DNA of 64,000 bases. Origin: CAXBNB01 sp965267535. Lineage in GTDB: Bacteria; Bacteroidota; Bacteroidia; Cytophagales; Cyclobacteriaceae. Below the pieces are notes generated by a model. The model worked only from the letters and a program-made list of their open reading frames with translations. It was not told the DNA's origin and made no database searches. The stretch spans positions 2,294,001-2,358,000 of the forward strand of contig OZ254082.1 of assembly GCA_965267535.1 (NCBI GenBank), given 5' to 3'. This document shows, piece after piece, positions 42,001-45,080 of this stretch (its first letter is position 1; the number at the start of each line of letters is the position of its first letter). Made by a program: the position numbers and the translations under genes.

Positions 42001-44157
42001 GATGATCTGGCTTCTGTAGATCCCGGAAATACAGTAATTATCCGTGTCCTGGCAAATGATACGGATATAGAAGGCGATGCGATCACAGTTTCGCAGATAT
42101 CAGTAGCAGCAGCCAATGGGACAACTGTAATCAATGGTGATGGAACAATATCGTATACTCCTGATGCAGGATTCACTAGTGGTACAGATACATTTACCTA
42201 TGAAGTGTGCGACAATGGTTCGCCAAGTGGTTGTGCTACAGCTGTAGTTACAGTCACTGTACCGGAGCAGGCACTGGCGCCAGTGGCCAATGATGATCAG
42301 TTTAGCACCAACGAAGATGTAGCTATTTCCGGTAATGTTGCAGAAAATGACAGTGATGGAAATAATGATGCACTGACAGTGAACACTACCCCGGTATCCG
42401 CTCCGTCAAATGGTACTTTGGTATTGAATACAGACGGTTCATTTACATACACACCTAATGCAGGGTTTAGTGGTACAGATACATTTACTTACGAAGTGTG
42501 TGATGATGCCACGCCATCACAGTGTGACCAGGCTTCCGTTAGTATCGTGGTAAATGCTGTGAATGATGCACCGGTACTGACTAAAGAGCTGGTGTCTGTA
42601 GACGAAGATGCTACCGTAAGTGGCACGCTGCAAGACAATGTGTCGGATGAAGATTCAAATGGTTTTACATTTAGTCTGGTGACCACTTTGGATGCTGCGA
42701 GTCAGGGAGTATTTACACTCAACTCCGATGGGTCATACTCATTTACTCCGGCAGATGACTTTAGCGGTATGTTGACAATAACATACGAGGTGTGTGACGA
42801 TGGCAACCCTTCAGCATGTAGTCAGGAAACCATAGAAATAACGGTAAATCCCGTTAACGATGCTCCTGTTGCTGTAGATGACCAGGCGTCTACTGCAGAA
42901 GATACACCGGTAACGGTAGATGTATTAGCCAATGATACCGATACAGACGGAGATAACCTGAACGTGACCACAGCGACAGCTGATAGAGGAACGGTAGTTA
43001 TTAATAGCGACGGAACTCTGACAGTAACTCCGCCTTCAGACTTTGTAGGAGATATTCGGGTAGACTATGAAATTAGTGATGGAAACGGAGGAACTTCTGC
43101 TGCAGTATTGATAGTGAGCATAAGTGCCGATAGGTCGATTACTGTAGATATGCAGGAAGTTTGTATCAACGATGTGCCTTATGTGGATTATGAAGTGACA
43201 ACAGTCAATTTTGACGGCACAGGCGTAACAGCACTGATAGAGTGGATAAATGGAGATGGTAATGTGGTGCAAACGCTAACAGATCAACCTCTTTCTGGTC
43301 GTTTGTTGTGGCCGGGAGCTGCTGTAGATGGAAACGGAAACGGCACTGACTGGCCCGGATGGGATTTTGTAGACAATGAATGGGTGCAGGTAGATGATGG
43401 CCTGAGAGATGGTATGAGTGTGCGTATTTCGGTAAATCCGGAAAGTACACTAACGGTAAGTTACCCGCCGGCTACTCCGGCTTGTGCAGCCCAACCGGTC
43501 AATCCATTTGATTCACTCGATACCGATAACGACGGTGTGTTGGATAAAGACGAAGACATCAACGGAGATGGTGATTTTACCAACGACGATTCCGATGGCG
43601 ATGGTACACCCGATTATCAGGATACTGACGATGACGGAGATGGTATTTTCACGGCAGATGAAGATACGAATCAGGATGGTGACTTTACCAACGACGATTG
43701 CAATGGAAATAATGTACCCAACTACCTGGATACAGACTACTGTGATACCGATGGCGATGGTATTCCCGATGACGAGGAAGACCTGAACAACGACGGTAAC
43801 TTCTATAACGACGATTGTGACGCTGACGGAGTACCTAACTTCCAGGATGCAACACCGTGCGACGATGAGCTTGATACCACTCCGGTAATTACTCCTAACG
43901 ATGATGGATTTAATGACGTAATGGAAATAGTGGGTATAGAAGAGTTTCCAAACAACATTGTACGCATATACAACAGGTGGGGTAACCTGGTATGGGAGAC
44001 CCGCGGATACAACAATACTTCCAATGCCTTTGGCGGTTTCAACAACTTTGGCCTGCTCACCAGCAATGGCAAGCTACCGGATGGTACATATTTTATCATC
44101 ATAGATAAAGGGGATGGTAGTCCTTTACAAAAAGATTTTGTAGTAATAAAAAGATAA
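18061..44157 (+). CDS. Giant modular T9SS-secreted surface protein (SprB/adhesin-like), 8,698 aa
   Basis: Probable cell-surface adhesin exported by the type IX secretion system. Domain order by residue: long signal peptide ending ASAQ (~52); choice-of-anchor L domain (~60-300); Asp-rich thrombospondin-3-like calcium repeats (~305-430); Ig-like region; five SprB-like modules (~758-1213); one VCxG module; four bacterial Ig-like modules (~1316-1704); CNNGIDDDGDGLIDC motif (~1708); FG-GAP/VCBS propeller (~1757-2230); CARDB-like domain (~2240-2370); cadherin-like (~2377-2760); VCEG module; five SprB-like; six VCxG; five SprB-like; three VCxG; six Ig-like (~4639-5214); repeat block A, 9 x 100 residues; block B, 13 x 98 residues; one Ig-like; nine cadherin/tandem-95 modules (~7487-8357); Asp-rich calcium repeats (~8484-8604); gliding-motility C-terminal domain (~8606-8698, ITPNDDGFND, IYNRWG, LPDGTYFI). 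The last is a type B T9SS signal. Heads a four-gene cassette. Confidence 0.95.
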   Translation: MEHFYSINPKTQNCFQSASKIRLALSQGKSGITVFFLAVLFLSNITHTASAQATVENAAADAAALISKIEGQGVTLSNGTFPNFNDSGAQYGTFSNGINGANLSVNEGIILSTGGVTEAFTSNNQAGSSQSTGNTYSDPDLTAINPSARYDAAIFQFDVTTGADIDALIISYQFASEEYPDYVCSRFNDAFGFFVTGPGIVGSQNIARVPESNAVVAVNSVNGGICGSQADGTSADLTKTAYYINNNEGTPGPVFVEYNGLTTLLNGKITGLLPNTTYTIKIAIADVADGSFDSGVIINQVVGLKTNADNDGLDDTADLDDDNDGIDDIVEAGGNEPNGDEDGDGLENWRDNLDNNGASGDGSVTDYTDNNGDGYPDVYDTDNDGIPNHLDADSDNDGCFDVVEAGHNDPDNDGVLGTSPVTSDGNGRVSGEGGYTGTNAFVTTPGVAGSISVQPTPENIFTRDDVTFTVTASGDNLVYQWQQSTDNGSNWSNVTDGGTIPTVSGATTNTLTLTEVPNTYDGYDYRLLITSTTYACTNLTSTEVNLGVTDRVSDTPVITSTFCQDAADFVNEVTGTTTEVGANRIIRIYTSTTPGGSKAQRTPGSVTFSGNEWTASGLSIETGQYVYATIENDSDFAAESDYSSAVHILTKTPDPTNSLKITSDPREGDPTIEGEILVSATVAYIVQLYMDGVEVPGATANVPSGVAQLGTWQITGLDTPFDKLYANGIATVTMKNPDVAFCESDPSDGVPVRCKAPVTIFLGAVSQPTTCGGTEGSIEITGMANNTNYTLNYTKDGTPVVSNRTSDGTGKILISGLTAGNYTAISVGVAGCNSDEIGPVVLSDPATANITLTSQQNPTTCGGADGEIVIDDNLGSATTYSVEYKRDGVLVTRSLTAVSGEITLDMLDAATYTDIKVTANSCTSNTLAGPVDLSDPSSPVISYDTEQDPASCSAMDGFIQLSIGFDIAYPAGTQYDYQYTYKGSVVNSASPVTSTGATGQTVVISNLPAGTYSNISITGVVSGCQSNTIASVVLNPPDIVLGTVVDPTTCSGTEGSIEITGMAASTTYDLNYDVDGVAAGTTSITSDASGKYVITGLGGGVYTQIDLTESGCVSNALSATLTEPTPATITLGAVSDATTCGGNNGTIELTGLANNTTYTVDYTGATAMSATLSSDSGGKLVISGLTANTYTGISVTKDNCQSNVLTNVVVDQPALPTITLGADPVVCAGSTTASFSYSATSGGANQYSIDFDAAAEAEGFVDVSNAALPVSPIQITVPAAAAATTYNAVLTVSNTNTLCSSTANNFTVTINSYPTRPTVDALITNDESPVVTGTADAASAVVVEVGGATYNLTANGAGVWSVDTEVQAPDAGAFTPLTEGFHEVVATASNAGCAISDNTTNEIEVDKTNPSPPTVNAQTTNDTTPLLTGTADPGTTVTVEVGGATYIVTADGGGNWSVDTGAVTPDSGTLALNENGINQVVVTSTDAAGNSAVDGSTDELVLDTTAPAPPVITPLVTNDTSPVISGTAEPNSTVSVVVGWATYEVAVDGAGNWSVDTGTETPDSGSFIELTEGQHDIQATTIDAAGNSTSDVTTNEVTIDTTPPTAPTVASQSTSDTTPIITGTTGTGADLEAGATLKVTVNGATYNVDPDASGNWSIDTGSASPESGTLGAFVAENTYEVVAVVTDQAGNSATDSSSNELQILTAEVCNNGIDDDGDGLIDCYDPDCYGLGDCADFFYGQNTPTCFNPPAVLPEFTLEEVYRTDGATYGFDQRSGVMIGDIDNDGISELVTKDRTDGVILIFNGITGSIKQVITEATTTHQFSMVALGDVDSDGNGDIFVVEGNNTTSNLVRYEYDPSAGLNNTNGPIWTSVALVGSRVNYSSPQLADFNEDGSPEVYVGANIFNAETGALIAQDNTINSGKLSSGANDGDRLPLAYNIFDNGDTKPGGGTFSTEADGLEFIAGNRVYTVNFSTNSFALASEITGTNLGDGFVSLGDLNNDNQADIIVTSNGYLFAWDPRTQTQMGTTYDIFNTTQGGKANIGDFDNDGIVDIGFAGRNIYIVLEYDEVSNTFSEKWTKTGLDDGSQRTGSTLYDFEGDGIAEVVYSEEENLYILSGLDGTELARVTSYAGTRVEYPLVADINDDGQAEIIVTAQESNGPGGSGGNDYVAVYKSANTSWVAAREVWNQHGYHVTNVNDDLTIPQYQQDIFHPQFAGSLNGFLVQTTYVDDTGRPTYATPDLVVTASSVNQNCGSTNNGIDISVTVQNQGDWKSPAKTPVTIYDADPYAGTANVIDTLHIPTNLNVGVIKTMTTTVPDDGQDFTLYVLVNHNPYQSGTMTPIATPLAAGETNTSVNECDYTNNSFSQAITNCNAEPVIADVNVAVDEDNIYTFASTDFSAVFSDADGETIDKIQITSLPSVSEGILYLSGVAITALDEIAFADLGNITFEPTQDFNGVVTFGWNAHDGTEYALAGANVNITVNAINDKPVLTLDANNSGGGADDGGFEVTYTEGNSATAVVDVDAALTDVDDTQMASLTIQTAGIVDGAFEVVQVGGVSFPLNADLATTAVVGGTTFSINYNSTSGLFTITNNAGGDFDIADMNSLLATINYQHTNNDNPTAGNRTLTFVANDGESDATAVVSTISVVPENDSPVAVDDLNNTVEEDGSLNVNLIAANDTDVDGTVDPATIILIDPTNASNTAGVGVPLTVTGVGTYTVDASGNVAFTAASGYSGDASVFYTIQDDGGATSNQGTIGITVLARPTIVLGSNPSVCEGATSASLTYSSTTGGADEYSIDYADASFTDVSNASLLISPISLSIPASTPDGVYTAVLTVRNSSNGVVSNNYAISITVKDTPVISATSSDPTFCGGSNGRITLSGVKNSTSYNVNYTKDGSNVSTTITSGGSGNSLVISGLSKGTYTNISVSASGCTSNTIASVVLNDPDIATISTGAITDPSSCNGSNGSIQLSGMAILTNYTLSYQKNGVAVSTNITSNVGGNYTISGLTAGTYENIYVSRQGCNSNTIAGPVLLSDPSAPTIVYDSDKDPASCSSTDGFIILSSLTAGRDYEYSYTKSSVTTTGTLTADGDGKIKIDNLPAGSYSSVFVDDVLTGCQSNVIASIVLNPPDIALGTVQNATTCSGTEGSIQIINLAANTAYLLDYTVDAVPVASATITANASGQHLISGLSAGSYTDIRFTNNGCVTNSLSATLTEPTPATITSGTVTNPTTCGGTDGIIQLTGLEIGATYTVDYLDDAAPVSVSIGADGTGKIEITGLNAGDYTNISVTKDNCQSNSIASITLSDPVAPAITLGANPVECSGVSTTSISYTVDAGSPNRYSIDFSASANTAGFVDVSDATLPAGNISIAIGTVAAGTYTATLNVSDNSTACVSTSYPISVTVEANPTITFGAAPEACRGDLSTTYTFSGTSGSPDRYSIDFNAAAEAEGFVDVVNGILGSSPIEIDVPVAAATGDYNAVIRVSNSTTGCASTNTGFVLRVNPRPTITVSANPEVCQGQTTATLAYSSVSASPDQYSIAFSAAAKGAGFADVSPTALPANEIDITVPGAVAAGSYSATLNVINSTTGCISDSKSIAVVVNATPDITLSGNLDVCAGTTSEPLAYTGLTGGADVYSIDFDATAEGQGFADVSNAALPASSPLTVTIPAAAVAGTYNATLQVTNTTTGCVSTGKAFTITINDNPTVSLGGNPGVCRGGTSADLSFTVSAGSPDLYSINFDAVAEGQGFVDVVDQALGGSPLSITVPAAAAVNAYNATITFKNNTTGCSSSAIAFTLNVHANPTISIGSDPEFCEGQTAGTISYSATTGSPDVYSIDFADAGFADVTNQAIAPGQLTFTIPGAATSGTYAAALTVTNTTTGCVSAVKNFNVVIKNTPAITSSKIDPTTCGASDGSITLSGLSDVVTYTLSYNRDGSPVSTTATPTGGDIVIGSLTAGSYTDIKVTEDGCDSNTIDVTLSDPPTAALTFTSSSDPGSCGGNTGSITVNTGVNQVISYTVDYLYNSTPASQTISSDGSGVLVIGSLTAGQYENIKVTASGCVSNVLAGPYSLNDPSAPTISYSNSTNTQPATCGAGGNGVIVIFGTDNSTTYSYEYTYKGSLVTGSATSESVGNQLKITGLNAGTYTDLSLTVTSCKSNTLPSIVLNPPDIALGTITDPTTCSGTEGSIQIEGFAANTPYDLTYELDGTPVNGGSIVSDANGEYVMTGLVAGAYTNIVFENNACSTSPPLSATLTDPTAPTIAAGTHVDPTTCGGSQGVIKITSLAASTTYSVSYTYAGTVTTQSLTTNSAGNIDITGLSAGSYTNITATINNCTSNALSVSLTDPAGPSFSITDTNPSVCEGTLSTTLAYTVNSGTADTYSITFSAGATSQGFVAVTDAALSGGTIDVDIPASASAGSYGVFVTVKNSTSNCESNTVSVTLQINANPTITFSAIPDVCDGATTASLAYSNESAGTDLYDVVFDAAAVTAGFTNVTDGDLTAANPIALTIPGTATPGTYTATVNVKNSSTGCVSDDYTISITINDTPDITLGTSPEVCAGETSTSIAYTATANSPDQYSIDFDPTAEGQGFLDVPTTALSVSPIALTVPGGANPGTYNADLVVTNSGTGCTSTTKSFTITIHAYPTVPTVNSQLTNDPTPVITGDADNGTNVTIIVAGATYTQVAGASGWSVDTGADTPDSGTFSPNTNGANEVQVFSELNGCSSTDVTTDEIVIDTNSPAIPTVNSQVTNNTTPTITGTAEAGSTVTVEVGTATFIVVANASGNWSVDTSVVPNSGTFTPDVNGANEVAVTSTDSAGNSSTDVTNLELVIDTTPPNTPTVASQVTNDTTPVISGTAEAGSTVTVVVAGATYITTANAGGNWSIDTETVSPDSGTFAPNVNGSNEVAVTSTDEAGNSTVDATNQELQIDTTAPSIPTVVSQVTNDTTPELTGTAEIGSTVTVVVGGATYTTTADLSGDWTIDTGVDAPVSGVFNPNVNGTNEVTVTSTDEAGNSTNDITSLELTIDTTSPEVPTVNPQVTNNTNPVITGTAEANSDIEVTVGGAVFNTTADAGGNWSVDTSVAPNSGTFSPDVNGINQVDVVSTDEAGNSSADVTVDELVIDTTNPATPTVDELYTNDTTPILTGTAETGSTVVISVAGATYETVADASGNWVLDTESATPNTGTFSPDVNGANEVAVTSTDEAGNSSSDVTTFELNIDTTAPTLAIDVVAGDDIINAAEDDNPVTISGTTVGVEDGQVVTINLNGEVYSATVTSDVWSVDIPAVDAQNLAQGTSTITANVNDVAGNPAPQATRDIVHDSAAPSLAIDVVAGDDIINAAEDDNPVTISGTTVGVEDGQVVTINLNGEVYSATVTSDVWSVDIPAVDAQNLAQGTSTITANVNDVAGNPAPQATRDIVHDSAAPTLAIDVVAGDDIINAAEDDNPVTISGTTVGVEDGQVVTINLNGEVYSATVTSDVWSVDIPAVDAQNLAQGTSTITANVNDVAGNPAPQATRDIVHDSAAPSLAIDVVAGDDIINAAEDDNPVTISGTTVGVEDGQVVTINLNGEVYSATVTSDVWSVDIPAVDAQNLAQGTSTITANVNDVAGNPAPQATRDIVHDSAAPSLAIDVVAGDDIINAAEDDNPVTISGTTVGVEDGQVVTINLNGEVYSATVTSDVWSVDIPAVDAQNLAQGTSTITANVNDVAGNPAPQATRDIVHDSAAPSLAIDVVAGDDIINAAEDDNPVTISGTTVGVEDGQVVTINLNGEVYSATVTSDVWSVDIPAVDAQNLAQGTSTITANVNDVAGNPAPQATRDIVHDSAAPSLAIDVVAGDDIINAAEDDNPVTISGTTVGVEDGQVVTINLNGEVYSATVTSDVWSVDIPAVDAQNLAQGTSTITANVNDVAGNPAPQATRDIVHDSAAPSLAIDVVAGDDIINAAEDDNPVTISGTTVGVEDGQVVTINLNGEVYSATVTSDVWSVDIPAVDAQNLAQGTSTITANVNDVAGNPAPQATRDIVHDSAAPSLAIDVVAGDDIINAAEDDNPVTISGTTVGVEDGQVVTINLNGEVYSATVTSDVWSVDIPAVDAQNLAQGTSTITANVNDVAGNPAPQATRDIVHDSAAPTLAIDVVAGDDRINAVEDDNPVTVSGTTDAEDGQVVTIDLNGQTYSATVTAGSWSVDIPAVDVQALDETEAMTVTVNDLAGNPSTPVVKTITHDVSAPTLAIDVVAGDDRINAVEDDNPVTVSGTTDAEDGQVVTIDLNGQTYSATVTAGSWSVDIPAVDVQALDETEAMTVTVNDLAGNPSTPVVKTITHDVSAPTLAIDVVAGDDRINAVEDDSPVTVSGTTDAEDGQVVTIDLNGQTYSATVTAGSWSVDIPAVDVQALDETEAMTVTVNDLAGNPSTPVVKTITHDVSAPTLAIDVVAGDDRINAVEDDSPVTVSGTTDAEDGQVVTIDLNGQTYSATVTAGSWSVDIPAVDVQALDETEAMTVTVNDLAGNPSTPVVKTITHDVSAPTLGIDVVAGDDRINAVEDDSPVTVSGTTDAEDGQVVTIDLNGQTYSATVTAGSWSVDIPAVDVQALDETEAMTVTVNDLAGNPSTPVVKTITHDVSAPTLGIDVVAGDDRINAVEDDSPVTVSGTTDAEDGQVVTIDLNGQTYSATVTAGSWSVDIPAVDVQALDETEAMTVTVNDLAGNPSTPVVKTITHDVSAPTLAIDVVAGDDRINAVEDDSPVTVSGTTDAEDGQVVTIDLNGQTYSATVTAGSWSVDIPAVDVQALDETEAMTVTVNDLAGNPSTPVVKTITHDVSAPTLGIDVVAGDDRINAVEDDSPVTVSGTTDAEDGQVVTIDLNGQTYSATVTAGSWSVDIPAVDVQALDETEAMTVTVNDLAGNPSTPVVKTITHDVSAPTLGIDVVAGDDRINAVEDDSPVTVSGTTDAEDGQVVTIDLNGQTYSATVTAGSWSVDIPAVDVQALDETEAMTVTVNDLAGNPSTPVVKTITHDVSAPTLGIDVVAGDDRINAVEDDSPVTVSGTTDAEDGQVVTIDLNGQTYSATVTAGSWSVDIPAVDVQALDETEAMTVTVNDLAGNPSTPVVKTITHDVSAPTLGIDVVAGDDRINAVEDDSPVTVSGTTDAEDGQVVTIDLNGQTYSATVTAGSWSVDIPAVDVQALDETEAMTVTVNDLAGNPSTPVVKTITHDVSAPTLGIDVVAGDDRINAVEDDSPVTVSGTTDAEDGQVVTIDLNGQTYSATVTAGSWSVDIPAVDVQALDETEAMTVTVNDLAGNPSTPVVKTITHDVSAPTLGIDVVAGDDRINAVEDDSPVTVSGTTDAEDGQVVTIDLNGQTYSATVTAGSWSVDIPAVDVQALDETEAMTVTVNDLAGNPSTPVVKTITYDATAPSTPTVNALNTDDTTPVISGTADAGTQVTVEVAGATYILVADASGNWSVDTETVTPDSGTFSPNENGVNEVVVTSTDDAGNSSTDQTTGELVLDKNDNPIATAVSIDMDEDNTATGSIAANVTDPENHQLSFTLLTTPDPATEGSMILNTDGSYVFTPVDNFNGTVVMTYEVCDDGNPSLCAQESITVNVNAVNDFPVAVGETLSIDEDNSGTGTLADNVTDVESDSFTFALISGPDPSTQGQLTLNPDGTYSFVPVADFSGSLTFVYEVCDDGSPSRCSQASVAIEVNAVNDAPVANDDIASVNPGNTVVVNVLANDSDKEGDQLTVSQIVSAPANGTVVINVDGTVSYTPDAGFDNGTDSFTYEVCDNGSPSECNTAIVTVSVPEQEFAPTAVDDTVAGSEDTPISGNVLTNDSDGNGDVLTVNTTPVSAPANGTLVLNTDGTFTYTPAADFSGTDTFTYEVCDDASPALCSQATVTVTVNAVNDAPEQIASESITVAEDTQASGTLADNVTDKEGDPITFSVVTAPDPATQGVLSLNADGTYTFQPVENFTGTINFTYRACDNGSPKQCVEETVTITIEAVNDAPVANDDLASVDPGNTVIIRVLANDTDIEGDAITVSQISVAAANGTTVINGDGTISYTPDAGFTSGTDTFTYEVCDNGSPSGCATAVVTVTVPEQALAPVANDDQFSTNEDVAISGNVAENDSDGNNDALTVNTTPVSAPSNGTLVLNTDGSFTYTPNAGFSGTDTFTYEVCDDATPSQCDQASVSIVVNAVNDAPVLTKELVSVDEDATVSGTLQDNVSDEDSNGFTFSLVTTLDAASQGVFTLNSDGSYSFTPADDFSGMLTITYEVCDDGNPSACSQETIEITVNPVNDAPVAVDDQASTAEDTPVTVDVLANDTDTDGDNLNVTTATADRGTVVINSDGTLTVTPPSDFVGDIRVDYEISDGNGGTSAAVLIVSISADRSITVDMQEVCINDVPYVDYEVTTVNFDGTGVTALIEWINGDGNVVQTLTDQPLSGRLLWPGAAVDGNGNGTDWPGWDFVDNEWVQVDDGLRDGMSVRISVNPESTLTVSYPPATPACAAQPVNPFDSLDTDNDGVLDKDEDINGDGDFTNDDSDGDGTPDYQDTDDDGDGIFTADEDTNQDGDFTNDDCNGNNVPNYLDTDYCDTDGDGIPDDEEDLNNDGNFYNDDCDADGVPNFQDATPCDDELDTTPVITPNDDGFNDVMEIVGIEEFPNNIVRIYNRWGNLVWETRGYNNTSNAFGGFNNFGLLTSNGKLPDGTYFIIIDKGDGSPLQKDFVVIKR
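33721..36420 (+). repeat. Block A: nine tandem 300-bp coding repeats
   Basis: Units start at 33721 and every 300 bp to 36121. They differ at only a few positions, nearly all synonymous (such as CATTATCAAT/CATCATCAAC and GGCACGA/GGCACAA); the one amino-acid variation seen is Ser/Thr at the AAP(S/T)LAI junction. Each encodes a 100-residue Ig-like module beginning DVVAGDDIINAAEDDNPV. Units 4-6 and 7-9 show the same variant pattern, as if a 900-bp triplet was duplicated. Confidence 0.97.
36421..40242 (+). repeat. Block B: thirteen tandem 294-bp coding repeats
   Basis: Units start at 36421 and every 294 bp to 39949; the last ~25 bp diverge. Each encodes a 98-residue module beginning DVVAGDDRINAVEDD, clearly related to block A but two residues shorter and with its own sequence. 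Units 4-6 (37303-38184) and 7-9 (38185-39066) share the same diagnostic variants and represent an 882-bp triplet duplication; units 10/11 and 12/13 are recent pairs. Confidence 0.97.
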
Positions 44158-44162
44158 CAGCT

Positions 44163-45077
44163 ATGAGAAAATTATATATAATCCTTTCGATAGCAACATT
44201 GCTGATAAGTGGTGCCAATGCCCAGCAACAGGCCATGTTTACACAGTATATGTTTAATGGACTGGCGCTCAACCCTGCCTATGCGGGCATTCACGAAGGA
44301 CTGTCAGCAAGTATGCTGTGGAGAGAGCAGTGGGTTGGTTTTGAGGGAGCACCTAGTACACAGACATTTTCCATTCATAGCCCTATACGATACAAACCTG
44401 TATCGCTGGGGGCTATGCTCATTAGGGATAAGATAGGGGTAACCGAGCAGTTTGGAGCCTACTTTAGCTATGCTTACCGGATTATGACCAGTGAGAAAAC
44501 CCGCTTGTCGTTTGGTTTGCAGGGAAGTGTTTCCAATTTCAATTCCAATTTTGAGGATGCCACATTAGGGCTGGATCCGTCGTTGCTCAACAGCCAGGTA
44601 AATGAGACCAAACCCAATGCCGGAGTAGGGCTTATGTATCACTCCGACAGGTTTTATGTAGGCCTTTCAGTACCACAGTTGATAAATCAGGAATTTGATA
44701 AGAACAACCCGGATTCAGATTCTTTTATGGTAAGGCATTATTTTGCTACTGCCGGAGTGGTTTTCGACCTGAGTAGAGATGTGAAGCTGAAACCCAACCT
44801 GCTGGTAAAAGCAGCCCATGGGTCGCCCCTGCAATTAGATTTGAATGTAAACATGCTGTTGCAGGAGTTTTTATGGGTAGGATTGTCTTACCGATCCTTC
44901 GATAGTTTTGACGCTTTGGTTCAATTTCAGCTTACACCCTTGTTGCAATTGGGGTATGCCTTTGATTTTGCTACCACTACGGAGTTGAGAAGGGTAAACT
45001 CCGGTTCACATGAAATCATGCTCAACTACAGATTTAAACTCAATAAAGATCGAACTGTTACGCCTAGATATTTTTAG
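44163..45077 (+). CDS. PorP/SprF family T9SS outer-membrane protein
   Basis: 304 residues. Signal peptide ending near ANAQ (residue 21) followed by the diagnostic QAMFTQYMFNGLALNPAYAG segment, then a predicted 14-strand-type beta-barrel with repeated GL/GV/aromatic strands ending in an LNYRFKL-like strand. SprF in Flavobacterium johnsoniae is needed to secrete and attach the type B-CTD adhesin SprB, and is encoded directly after it. Here the gene starts 5 bp after the giant gene's stop, so it is very likely the dedicated partner of that protein. Confidence 0.95.
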   Translation: MRKLYIILSIATLLISGANAQQQAMFTQYMFNGLALNPAYAGIHEGLSASMLWREQWVGFEGAPSTQTFSIHSPIRYKPVSLGAMLIRDKIGVTEQFGAYFSYAYRIMTSEKTRLSFGLQGSVSNFNSNFEDATLGLDPSLLNSQVNETKPNAGVGLMYHSDRFYVGLSVPQLINQEFDKNNPDSDSFMVRHYFATAGVVFDLSRDVKLKPNLLVKAAHGSPLQLDLNVNMLLQEFLWVGLSYRSFDSFDALVQFQLTPLLQLGYAFDFATTTELRRVNSGSHEIMLNYRFKLNKDRTVTPRYF

Positions 45078-45080
45078 AAA

